From Aristolochia californica (lineage: Eukaryota > Streptophyta > Magnoliopsida > Piperales > Aristolochiaceae), in assembly GCA_029961685.1 (NCBI GenBank), contig JARWKL010000001.1, forward strand, positions 24,998,295 to 25,062,294: a DNA stretch of 64,000 nucleotides, in the 5' to 3' direction. Each line of letters starts with the position of its first letter. Within the stretch, counting starts at the first letter, position 1. A program made the translations under genes and the position numbers. Below are positions 43,001-56,559 of the stretch, piece after piece. A model generated the notes under the pieces. The model saw only the letters and a program-made list of their open reading frames with translations. It did not search any database and was not told the DNA's origin.

Positions 43001-46000
43001 CGTAGGTCATTTGCATCTTCAACACGTTTCAAGCATAATATCCATTTTTTAAAACATGTGTGGAAAAATCTCTTTCTTATAAAATTCTGAGCTATTAGAG
43101 TTGAACTGGTGGAATTTCCCAAACTTAGATAGCGAAACTTTCGTGTCAAAAAATTTTCTTTACTTACATTTGTAATTGCTTTAAATTCTTTCCATGCATA
43201 AAATCTAAAATTTTCATGTAGTTGTGATCTATTAGCCTTTTATCTCATTTTTTGTTTACGAGATGAAGGGAAAGAGAAAACTCAAGTTTTGATTTAAGAA
43301 AAAAGTATACATCTAAAATGGAAATGCACAATGCACAAATGTAGGGATTGATAATTCCAAAAAGGTTCTGTAATTTTTAGGGATTGTAAACTCTTTTTAT
43401 TTTTTATATACAAGGTTTTGCAATCGTCGGGAAAAGGAGGAGGCGGGGGATTTTTAACTGAGTGTTGACTCCCAATCCATAAGTCATTCCTTACAAAAAT
43501 ATAACCCGTTACGCATGATTAATCACTTTACAAACATCAATTATCGTTAACTCAGCTTTTTAGAAATCGGCAAAATAATGGCTTGCTTGACTTAGGTAAA
43601 TATCCCACCGCACATTCACTTGAAAAATCACTTTCTTATAAAATTCCGAGCAATTAGTGTTGAACTAGTGGAATTTCCAAAACTTGGATAACAAAACTTT
43701 TTTGTTCATTTGTGGTGTGTGAATAAATTTTCTTTACTTACATTTATTTATTGCTTTAAATTCTTTGCATACATTAACCCTAAAATTTTCTTTTTGTTGT
43801 GATCTATTTGCTTTTTATCTCTTTTTTTGTTTACGAGATGAAGGGAAAGTGAAAACTCAAGTTTTTATTTAAGAAAAAAGTATACATATAAAATGGAAAT
43901 GGAAATGCACAAATATAAAGAGAGATAATTACAAAAAATGTCTGTAATTTTTAGGGTAGTAAAATCTTTTTAGTTTTTATATATCTGGTTCTGCAATCAT
44001 CGGGAAAAGAGGGAGGCGGGGGATTTTTAACGGAGTGTTGACACCCAATCCATCAATCATTCCTTACAAAAAATATAGCCCATTACGCATGATTAATCAC
44101 TTGACAATCATCTATGATCGTTAGGTCAGCGATTTATAAATGGGCAAAATAATGGCTTGTTTGACTCAAGTAAATATCATAACATATGTTCACTTGAGAA
44201 TTTAATTTTATTCTCTTTGAAAGGTTTGGATCCATAGGTCATTTGCATCTTTAACATGTTTCAAGCATGCATATCCATTTTATAAAACATGTGCAGAAAA
44301 ATCTCTTTCTTATAAAATTCTGAGCTATTAAAGTTGAACTAGTGGAATTTCCCAAACTTGAATAATAAAACTTTTGTGTTCATTTGTGGTGTGTGAATAA
44401 ATTTTCTTTACTTACATTTGTTTTTTATTTAAATTCTATTTGTACATAAATTCTAAAATTTTCATTTTCTTTTGATCTATTTGTCTTTTATCTCTTTTTT
44501 TGTTTACGAGATGTAGGGAAAGTGAAAGCTCAAGTTTTGATTTAAGAAAAAACTATATATCTATAATGGAAACACACAATGCACAAATGTAGAGAGATAT
44601 AATTTCCAAAAAGTGTTTGTAATTTTTAGGGATTGTAAACTTGTTTTAGTTTTTATTTACAAGGTTTTGCAACTGTCGGGAAAAGGAGGAGGCATGGGGT
44701 TTTTAACTGAGTGTTGACTCCCAATCCATAAGTCATTCCTTACAAAAAATATATCTCGTTAGTCATCATAAATCACTTTACAATCATCTATGATCTTTAG
44801 GTCTGCTTTTTGTAAATGGGTAAAATAAAGGCTTGTTTGACTCGGGTAAGTATCCTACGGCACATTCTCTTGAGAATTTAATGTTATTCTGTTTAAAAGG
44901 TTTGGATCCATAGGTCATTTGCATCTTTAACGTGTTTCAAGCATGCATATCCATTTTTTAAAACATGTGTAGAAAAATCTCTTTCTTATAAAATTCCAAG
45001 CTATAAGGGTTGAACTAATGTAAATTCCCAAACTTGGATAACAAAACTTTTGCGTTCATTTGTGGTGTGTGAATAAACTTTCTTTACATACATTTGGTAT
45101 TGTTTTAAATTCTTTTCGTACATAAACTTAAAATATTTTATTTTGATGTGATCCATTTGCCTTTTATCTGTTTTTTTGTTTACGAGATGAAGGGAAAGTG
45201 AAATCTCAAGTTTTGATTTAAGAAAAAACTTTATATCTAAAATGGAAATGCACAATGCACAAATTTAGAGAGAGATAATTCAAAAAAGTGTCAGTAAATT
45301 TTATGGATTGTAAACTTGATTTAGTTTTTATTTACAAGGTTTTGCAATCATCAAGAAAAAGGAGGAGGCAGGGGATTTTAAACTGAGTGTTGACTCCCAA
45401 TCCATAAGTCATTCCTTACAAAAACATATAGCCCATAACCCATGATAAATCACTTTACAAACATCTATGATCGTTAGGTTAGCTTGTTGTAAATTGGCAA
45501 AATAATGGCTTGTTTGAATCGGGTAAATATCCCACCTCACGTTCACTTGAGAATTTTTTGTTATTATGTTTAAAAGGTTTGGATCCATAGTACATTTGCA
45601 TCTTTAACGTTTTTCAAGCATGCATATCCATTTTTTAAAACATGTGTAGAAAAATCTCTTTCTCATAAAATTCCAAGCTATTAGAGTTGAACAAGTGGAA
45701 TTTCCCAAACATGGATACCAAAAATTTTGTGTTCATTTGTGCTTTGTGAATAAATTTTCTTAACTTACATTTGTTATTGCTTTAAATTCATTCCATACAT
45801 AAACTCTAAAATTTTCATTTTGTTCTTATCTATTTGTTTTTTATCTCTTTTTTCTTGACGAGATGAAGGGAAAGTTAAAACTCAAGTTTTGATTTAAGAA
45901 AAAACAATACATCTAAAATGGAAATGCACATTGCACAAATCTAGAGAGAGATAATTCCAAAAAGGGTCTGTAATTTTTAGGGATTGTAAACTCTTTTTTG

Positions 46001-48059
46001 TTTTTATATACAAGGATTAGCAATCGTCGGGAAAAAGGAAAGGCGGGGGATTTTTAATTGAGTGTTGACTCCCAATCCATAAGTCATTCCTTCCAAAACT
46101 ATAACTGTTACGCATGATAAATCACTTTACAATCATCTATTATCGTTAGGTCAGCATTTTGGAAATGGGCAAAACAATGACATGTTTGACTTGCGTAAAT
46201 ATCCCACTGCACGTTCACTAGAGAATTTAATATTATTCTCTTTAAAACGTTTGGATCCATATGTCATTTGAATCTTTAACATGTTTCAAGCATGTATATC
46301 CATTTTTTAAAACAAGTGTAGAAAAATCTCTTTCTTATAAAAATCCAAGCTATTAGGGTTGAACTAGTGGAATTTCCCAAACATGGAAAACAAAACTTTG
46401 TGTTCATTTGTGGTGTGTGAAAAAAATTTCTTTACTTACATTTGTTTTTGCTTTAAATTTTTTCTGTACATAAACTCTAAAATGTTCATTTTATTGTGAT
46501 CTATTTGCCTTTTGTCTCTTTTTTTGTTTGAGAGATGAAGGGAAAGTGAAAACTCAAGTTTTCATTTAAGAAAAAACTATATATGTAAAATGGAATTGCA
46601 TAATGCACAAATGTAGAGAGAGATAATTCCAAAAAGTTTTTGTAATTTTTTAGGATTGTAAACTCTTTTTAGTTTTTATTTACAAGGTTTTGCAATCATT
46701 GGGAAAAAAGAGGAGGTGGGGGACTTTTAATTGAGTGTTGACTCCATATCCATAAGTCATTCCTTAAAAAAAAATATAGCCCGTTACGCATGATAAATCT
46801 CTTTACAATCATCTATGATCGTTAGGTCAGCTTTTTGTAAATGGGAAAAATAATTGCTTGTTTGACTCAGGTAAATATCCCACTGCACGTTCTCTTGAGA
46901 ATTTAATGTTATTCTTTTTAAAAGGTTAGGATCCATAGGTCATTTGAATTTTTAACGTGTTTCAAGCATGCATATCCATTTTTTAACACGTGTAGAAAAA
47001 TCTCTTTCTCATAAAATTCGAAGATATTAGGGTTGAACTAGTGGAATATCCCAAACGTGGATAGAAAAACTTTTGTGTTCATTTGTGCTTTGTGAAAAAA
47101 AAAATTTTACTTACATTTTTAATTGCTTTAAATTCTTTCCGTACATAAACTCTAAAATTTTCATTTTGTTCTAATCTATTTGCCTTTTATCTCTTTTTTT
47201 GTCTACGAGATGATGGGAAAGTGAAAACTCAAGTTTTGATTTACGAAAAACGTATACATCTAAAATGGAAATGCACAATGCACAAATGTAGAGAGAGATA
47301 ATTTCAAAAAGTATCTATAATTTTTAAGGATTGTAAACTCTTTTTTTTTTATATATACAAGGTTTAGCAATCGTCGGGAAAAGGGGCAGGCGTGGGGTTT
47401 TTAACTAAGTGTTGACTCCCAATCCATAAGTCATTCCTTAAAAAAATATAACCCGTTACGCATGATAAATCACTTTACAATCATCTATTATCGTTAGGTC
47501 AGCTTTTTGGAAATAGGCAAAATAATGGCTAGTTTGACTTGGGTAAATATCCTACCGCACGTTCACTTGAGAATTTAATATTATTCTCTTTAAAATTTTT
47601 GGATCCATATGTCATTTGCATCTTTAACATGTTTCAAGCATGCATATCCATTTTTAAAACATGTGCAGAAAAATCTCTTTCTTATAAAATTCCAAGATAT
47701 TAGTGTTGAACTAGTTGAATTTCCCAAACTTGGATAACAAAACCTTTTTGTTCATTTGTGGCATGTATGTAAATTTTATTTTCTTACATTTGTGTATTGC
47801 TTTAAATTCTTTCCACACAAACTCTAAAATTTTCATTTTGATGTGATCTATTTGCCTTTTATTTGTTTTTTTGTTTACGAGATGAAGGGAAACTGAAATC
47901 TCAAGTTTTGATTTAAGAGAAATGTATACATCTAAAATAAAATGCACCATGCACAAATGTAGAGAGAGATAATTCCAAAAAGTGTCTGTAATTTTTAGGG
48001 ATTGTAATTTCTTTTTAGTTTTTTTATTCAAGGTTTTGCAATAGTCAGGAAAAGGGGGA

Positions 48060-51000
48060 GGCGGGGGATTTTTAACTGAGTGTTGACTCCTAATCCATAG
48101 GTCATTCCTTACAAAAATATAGCCCGTTACGCATGATAAAGACCTTTACAATCATCTTTGATCGTTAGGTCAGCTTTTTGTTAATGGGCAACATAATGAC
48201 TTGTTTCACTCGGGTAAATATCCCACCGTACAATCACTTGAGAATTTAATGTTATTCAAAGTTAAAAGGTTTGGATCCATAGGTCAAATGCATCTTTAAC
48301 ATCTTTCAAGCATGCATATCCATTTTTTAAATCATGTGTACAAAAATCTCTTTCTTATAAAATTCCAAGTAATTAGGTTTGAACTAGTGGAATTTCCAAA
48401 ACTTGGATAACAAAACCTTTGTGTTCATTAGTGGTGCATGAATAAATTTTCTTTACTTACATTTGTTATTGCTTTAAATTCTTTCCATACATTAACTATA
48501 AATTTTTTTTTGTTGTGATCTATTTGCTTTTTATCACTTTTTTTGTTTAAGAGATGAAGGGAAAGTGAAAACTTAAGTTTTGATTTTAGAAAAAAGTAAA
48601 CATCTAAAATTTAAATGCACAATGCACAAATGGAGAGAGAGATAATTCCAAAAAGTTTCTGTAATTTTTAGGGATTCTAACCTCTTTTTAGTTTTTATAT
48701 ATTAGGTTTTGCAATCTTCGGGAAAAGGGGGAGGCGGAGGATTTTTAACTGAGTGTTGACTCCCAATCCATAAGACATTCCTTACAAAAATATAGCCCGT
48801 TATGAATGATAAATCACTTTACAATCATCTATGATCTTTGGGTCAGCTTTTCGTAAATGGGCAAAATAATGGCTTGTTGGACTCAGGTATATCCCATCGC
48901 AAGTTCACTTGAGAATTTAATGTTTTCTGTTTAAAATGTTTGGATCCATAGGTCATTTGCATCTTTAACGTGTTTCAAGCATGCGTATCCATTTTTTAAA
49001 ACATGTATAGAGAAATCTCTTTCTCATAAAATTCCAAGATATTAGGGTTGAACTAGAGGAATTTCCCAAACTTGGTTAACAAAACTTTTGTGTTTTTTGT
49101 GGTGTGTGAATAAATTTTCCTTACTTAAATTTATTATTGCTTTAAATTCTTTCCGTGCATAAACTATTAAACTTTCATTTTGTTATGCCCTATTTGCCTT
49201 TATCTCTGTTTTTGGTTACGAGATGAAGAAAAATTGAAAACTCAAGTTTTGATTTAAAAAAAAAAAAGTAAACATCTAAAATGGAAATTCACGTTGCCCA
49301 AATGTAGAGAGAGATAATTCCAATAATTGTCTGTAATTTTTAGGGATTGTAAACTCTTTTTAGTTTTTATATACAAGGTTTTGCAATCGTCGGGACAAGG
49401 GGGAGGCGGCGGATTTTTAACTAAGTGTTGACACCCGATCCATAAGTAATTCCTTACAAAAATATAGCTCGTTACGCTTGATAAATCACTTTAAAATCAT
49501 CTATGATCATTTGGTCAGGTTTTTGTCAATCTTCAAGTTAATGGCTTGTTTGACTCGGGTAAAAATCCCACCGCACGTTCACATGAGAATTTAATGTTAT
49601 TCCCTCTAAAAGGTTTGGATCCAAAGGTCATTTGCATCTTTAACATAATGCATATCCGTTTTTTAAAAATATGTTGAAAAATCTCTTTCTAATAAAATTC
49701 CAAGCTATTAGGGTTGAACTAGTGGAATTTCCCAAACTTGAATACCAAAACTTTTGTGATTATTTGTAGTGTGTGAATAAATTTTCTTTACTTACATTTT
49801 TTATTGCTTTAAATTCTTTCCAAACATAAACTCTAAAATTTTCATTTTGTTCTAATTTATTTGCCTTTTATCTCTTTTTTTGTTTAGGAGATAAAGGGAA
49901 TGTGAAAACTCAAGTTTTAGTTTTAGAAAAAATTATACATCTAAAATGGAAATGCACAATGCACAAATGTAGAGATAGATAATTCCAAAAAGTGTCTGTA
50001 ATTTTTAGGGATTGTAAACTCTTTTTAGTTTTTATAAACAAGGTTTTGCAATCATCGGGAAAAGGGGGAAGCGAGGGATTTTTAACTGAGTGTTGACTCC
50101 CAATCCATAAGTCATGCCTTTCTAAAATATAGCCCGTTACGCATGATAAATCACTTTACAATCATCTATGATCGTTAGGTCAGCTTTTTTTAAATGGCCA
50201 AAAAATGGCTTGTTTGACTCGGGTAAATATCCCACCACACGTTCACTTGAGAATTTAATGTTATTCTCTATAAAAGGTTTGGATCCATAGGTCATTTGCA
50301 TCTTTAACATGTTTCAAGCACGCATATCCATTTTTTAAAACATGTGTAGAAAAATCTCTTCTTATAAAATTCCATGCTATAAAGGTTGAACTAGTGGAAT
50401 TTCCCAAACTTGGATAACAAAGCTTTTATGTTCATTTGTGGTGTGTGAATAAATTTTATTTACTTAAATTTTTTATTGCTTTAAATTCTTTCAATACATA
50501 AACTCTAAAATTTTTATTTTGATGTAATCTATTTGCCTTTTATCTCTTTTTTTGGTTACAAGATGAAGGGAAAGTGAAAACTAAAGTTTTGATTTAAGAA
50601 AAAACTATACATCTAAATTGGAAATGTATAGTGCACAAATGTAGAGAGAGATAATTCCAAAATGTGTCTGTAATTTTTAGGGATTGTAAACTCTTTTTAG
50701 TTCTTATTTAAAAGGTTTTGCAATCGACGGGAAATGGGAGAGGCGGGGGATTTTTAACTGAGTGTTGACTCCCAATTCATAAGTCATGCCTTAAAAGAAA
50801 TATAGCTTGTTACACATGATAAATCACTTTACAGTCATCTAAGATTGTTTGGTCAGCTTTTTGTAAATGGGCAAAATAATGGCTTGTTTGACTAGGGTAA
50901 ATATCCCACCCCACGTTCATTTGAGAATTTAATGTTATTCTCTTTAAAAGGTTTGGATCCAATGGTCATTTGCATCTTTAACATAATGCATATCCGTTTT

Positions 51001-51960
51001 TTAAAACATGTGGTTAAAAATCTCTTTCTAATAAAATTCCAAGCTAATATGGTTGAACTTGTAGAATTTCCCAAACTTGGATAGCAAAACTTTTGTGTTC
51101 ATTTGTGCTTTGTGAATAAATTTTCTTTACTTACATTTTTTATTGCTTTAAATTCTTTCCAAACATAAACACTAAAATTTTCATTTTTTTCTAATCTATG
51201 TGCCTTTTATCACTTTTTTTGTTTACGAGATGAAGGGAAAGTTAAAACTCAAGTTTTGATTCATGAAAAAAGTATACATCTAAAATGGAAATGCACAATG
51301 CACAAATGTAGTGAGAGATAATTCCAAAAAGTGTTTGTAATTTGTAGAGATTGTAAAAACTATTTTTATTTCTTATATACAAGGTTTGGCAATCGTCGGG
51401 AAAAGGGGGAGGCGGGCGATTTTTAACTGTGTGTTGACTCCCAATCCATAAGTCAGTCCTTAAAAAAAATATAACCCGTTACGCATGATAAATCACTTTA
51501 CAATCTTCTATTATCGTTAGGTCAGCATTTTGGAAATGGGCAAAATAATGGTTGTTTGACTAGGGTAAATATCCCACCGCACGTTCACTTGAGAATTTAA
51601 TATTATTCTCTTTAAAACGTTTAGATCCATAGGTCATTTGCATCTTTAACATGTTTCAAGCATGCATATCCATTTTTTAAAACATGTATAGAAACATCTA
51701 TTTCTTATAAAATTCCAAGCTATTGGGGTTGAACTAGTGGAATTTTCCAAATTTGGATAACAAAACTTTTGTGTTCATTTTTGGTGTGTGAATAAATTTT
51801 CTTTACTTACATTTGTTATTGGTTTAAATTTTTTCCATACATAAACTCTAAAATTTTCATTTTGTTCTGATCTATTTGCCTTTTATTTTTATTTTTTTTG
51901 TTTACGAAATAAACGGAAAGTGAAAACTCAAGTTTTGATTTAAGAAAAAAGTATACATCA
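48060..51960 (+). repeat. Multi-monomer duplicated block, copy 1
   Basis: Six consecutive monomers that share private variants with 56560-60460, in the same order. Anchors 48090, 48761, 49432, 50098, 50770, 51439 and 52114 pair with 56587, 57262, 57933, 58601, 59272, 59940 and 60613 at offsets of 8497-8503 bp. Shared variants include AAAGACCTTTAC (48140), ATGTTTTCT (48922), CCGTGCATAAACTAT (49153), TTTATAAACAAGG (50030), CAATCGACGGG (50718) and GATTCATGAAAAAAG (51258). Confidence 0.9.
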
Positions 51961-54900
51961 TAAATGGAAATCCACAATGAACAAATGTAGAGAGAGATAA
52001 TTCCAAAAAGTGTCTATAATTTTTAGGCATTGTAAACTCTTTTTAGTATTTATATATCAGGTTCTGCAATCGTTGGACAAGGGGGAGGCGGGGGATTTTT
52101 AACTGAGTGTGGATCCCAATCCATAAGTCCTTCCTTACAAAATTATAGCCCGTTACGCATGATAAATCACTTGACAATCATCTATGATCAGTAGGTCAGC
52201 TTTTGGTAGATGGGCAAAATAATGGCTTTTTTGACTTGGGTAAATATCCCACCGCACGTTCACTTGAGAATTTAATCTTATTCTCTTTAAATGGTTTTGA
52301 TCCATAGTTCATTTGCATCTTTAATATGTTTCAACCATGCCTATCCATTTTTTAAAACATGTGTAGAAAAATCTCTTTCTTATAAAATTCCTAGCTATTA
52401 GGGTTGAAAATGTAGAATTTCCCAAACTTGGATAACAGAACCTTTTGTGTTCATTTGTGGTGTGTGAACAAACTTTCTTTACTTACATTTGTTTATTGCT
52501 TTAAATTCTTTCCATACATTAACTCTATAATTTTCATTTTGTAGTGATCTGTTTGCCTTTTATCTCTTTTTTTGTTTCCGAGATGAAGGGAAAGTGAAAA
52601 CTCAAGTTATGATTTAAGAAAAAAGTATACGTATAAAATGGAAATGCACAATGCACAAATGTAGTGAGAGATAATTCCAAAAAAGTGTATGTAATTTTTA
52701 GGGATTGTAAACTCTTTTTAGTTTTTATATATCTTGTTCTGTAATAGTCGGGAAAAGGGTGAGGCGGGGGATTTTTAACGAAGTGTTGACACCCAATCCA
52801 TAAGTCATTTGCATCTTCCACAAGTTTCAAACATGCATATCCATTTTTTAAAACATGTGTAGAAAAATCTCTTTCATATAAAATGCAGAGGTATTAGGGT
52901 TGAACTAGTGGAATTTCCTAAACTTGAATAAAAAAACTTTTGTGTTCATTTGTAGTGTGTGAAAAAATTTTCTTTACTTACATTTGTTTATTGCTTTAAA
53001 TTCTTTACATTCATATACTCTAAAATTTTCATTTTGCAGTGATCTATTTGCCTTTTGTCTCTTTTTTTTGTTTACAAGATGAAGGGAAAATGAAAACTCA
53101 AGTTTTGATTTATGAAAAAAGTACACATCTAAAATGGAAATGCACAATGCACAAATGTAAAGAGAGATAATTCCAAAAAGTGTCTGTAATTTTTAAGTAT
53201 TGTAAACTCTTTTTAGTTTATATATATCAGGTTCTGCAATCATCGGGAAAAGGGGGAGACGAGTGATTTTTAACTGTGTGTTAACTCCCAATCCATAAGT
53301 TATTCCTAACAAAAATATTGCCCGTTACGGATGATAAATCACTTGGCACTCATCTATGATAGTTAGGTCAGCTTTTTGTAAATGGGCAAAATAATGGCTT
53401 GTTTGACTCAGGAAAATAGGTCATTTGCATCTTTAACAATTTCAAGCATGCATATCCATTTTTTAAAATATGTGTAGAAAAATCTCTTTCTTATAAAATT
53501 CCGATCTTTTAGGGTTGAACAAGTGAAATTTCCAAAACTTGGATAACAAAACATTTATGTTCATTTGTGGTGTGTGAATAAATTTTCTTTACTTACATTT
53601 GTTTATTGCTTTCATTCTTTCCATACATAAAGTCCAAAATTTTCATTTTGTTGTGATATATTTGCCTTTTATCACTTTTTTTTTTTTACGAGAAGAAGGG
53701 AAAGTGAAAACTCAAGTTTGTATTTAAGAATAAGTATACATCTAAAATGGAAATGCACAATGCATAAATTTTGTATGAGATAATTCCAAAAGTGTTTGTA
53801 ATTTTAGGGATATTATACACTTTTTAGTTTTTATATATCAGGTTTTGCAATCTTCGGGAAAAGGGGGAGGCGGGGGATTTTTAACGGAGTATTGACTCCC
53901 AATCCATAAGTCATTCCATACAAAAAATTATAGCCCGTTACCCATGATAAATCACTTTACAATCATCTATGATCGTTAGGTCATCTTTTTGTCACTGGGC
54001 AAAATAATGGCTTGTTTGACTCGGGTAAATATCGCAACGCACGTTCACTTGTGAATTTAATGTTATTCTCTTTAAAAGGTTTAGATCCATAGGTCATTTG
54101 CATCTTTAACACGTTTCAAGCATGCCTATCCATTTTTTAAAACATGTGTAGCAAAATCTCTTTCTTATAAAATTCCGAGCTATAAGGGTTGAACTAGTGG
54201 AATTTCCCAAACTTTGATAAGAAAACTTTTTGGTTCATTTGTGTGTGTTAATAAATTTTCTTTATTGCTTTAAATTCTTTCCATACATAAACTCTAAATT
54301 TTCATTTTGTTGTGATCTATTTGTCTTTTATCTCTTTTTTTGTTTACAAGAAGAAGGAAAAGTGAAAACACAAGTTTGTATTTAAGGAAAAGGAATACAT
54401 CTAAAAGGGAATTGTACAATGCACAAATGTAGAGAGAGATAATTCCAAAAAGTGTCCATAATTTTTAGGGATTGTAAACTCTTTTTAATTTTTATATATC
54501 AGGTTTTACAATCATTGGGAAAAGGGGGAGGCGAACGATTTTTAACTGAGGTTTGACTCCCAATCCATAAGTCATTCCTTACAAAAATACAGCCCGTTAT
54601 GTATGATAAATCACTTTACAATCGTCTATGATCGTTAGGTTAGGTTATTGTAAATGGGCAAAATAATGTCTTTTTTGACTCGGGTAACTACCCCAACACA
54701 CATTCACTTGAGAATTTAATGTTATTCTCTTTAAAAGGTATAGATCCATAGGTCATTTGCATCTTTAACATGCTTCAAGCATTCATATCCATTTTTAAAA
54801 ACATGTGTAGAAAAATCTCTTTCTTATAAAATTCTGAACTATTAGGGTTGAGCTAGTGAAATTTCCCAAACTTGGATAAAAAAAATTTTGTGTTCATTTG

Positions 54901-56559
54901 TGGTGTGTGCATAAATTTTATTTACTTACATTTGTTTATTGCTTTAAATTGTTTCGATACATAAACTCTAAAATTTTTATTTTGTTGTAATCTATTTTCC
55001 TTTTATCTCTTTTTTTGTTTCTGAGATGAAGGGAAAGTGTTGATTTAAGAAAAAAGAATATATCTAAAATGGAATGCACAATACACAAATGTACAGAGAG
55101 ATAATTCCAAAATTCCAAAATGTGTCTGTAATTTTTAGGGATTGTAAACTCATTTTAGTTTTTATATATCAGGTTCTGCAATCGTCGGGAGAAGGGGGAA
55201 GGGGGAGGCGGGGGATTTTGAACGGAGTGTTGAATCCCAATCCATAAGTCATTCCTTACAAAAATATAGTATGTTATGCAAGATAAATCTCTTTACAAAT
55301 ATCCATGTACGTTAGCTCAGCTTTTGTAAATGGGCAAAATAATTGCTTGTTTGACTCAGGTAAATATCCCAACACACGTTCACATGAGAATTTAATGTTA
55401 TTCTCTTTAAAAGGTTTGGATCCATAGGTCATTTGCATCTATAACATGTTTCAAGCATGCCTATCCATTTTTTAAAACATGTGTAGAAAAATCTCTTTCT
55501 TATAAAATACCGAGCTATTAGGGTTGAACAAGTGCAATTTCCCAAACTAGGATAACAAAATTTTTGTGTTCATATGTGGTGTGTGAATAAATTTTATTTT
55601 CTTACATTTGTTTATTGCTTTAAATTCTTTCCATACATAAACCCTACAATTTTCATTTTGTTGTGATCTATTTGCCTTTTATCTCTTTTTTTGTTTACGA
55701 GATGAAGGGATAGTGAAAACTCAAGTTTTGATTTAAGAAAAAAGTATGCATCTAAAAAGGAAATGCACAATGAAGAATTTTAGAGAGAGATAATTTCAAA
55801 AAGTGTCTATAATTTTTAGGGATTGTAAAATCTTTTTCATTTTTATATATCAGGTTCTTCAATCATCGGGAAAAAAGGGGGAGACGGGGGATTTTTAATT
55901 GAGTGTTGACTCTCAATCCATTAGTCTTTCCTTAAAATAATAAAGTCCATTATGCATGATAAATTACTTTACAATCATCTATGATCGTTAGGTCATCTTT
56001 TTGTAAATGGGTAAAATAATGGCTTGTTTGACTCGGGTAAATATGCCACTGCACGTTCACGTGAGAATTTAATGTTATTATCTTTAAAAGGTTTGGATCC
56101 ATAAGTCATTTGCATCTTTAAAATGTTTCAAGCATGCATATCCATTTTTAAAACAAGTGTAGAAAATTTTATTTGTTATAAAATTCTGAGCTATTAGAGT
56201 TGAACTAGAGTAATTTCCCAAACTTAGATAACCAAACTTTTGTGTTCATTTGTGGTGTGTGAATAAAATTTCTTTACTTACATTTGTTTATTGCTTTAAA
56301 TTCTTTCCATACATAAACACTAAAATTTTCATTTTGTTGTGTTCTATTTGCCTTTTATCTCTTTTTTTTGTTTACGAGATGAAGGAAAAGTGAAAACTCA
56401 AGTTTGTATTTAAGGAAAAAGTGCGCATCTAAAATGGAAATGCTCAATGCAGAAATGTAGAGTGAGATAATTCCAAAAAGTGTCTGTAATTTTTAGGGAT
56501 CGTAAACTCTTTTAACTATTTATATATCAGGTTTTGCAATCATCGGGAAAAAGAGGAGG

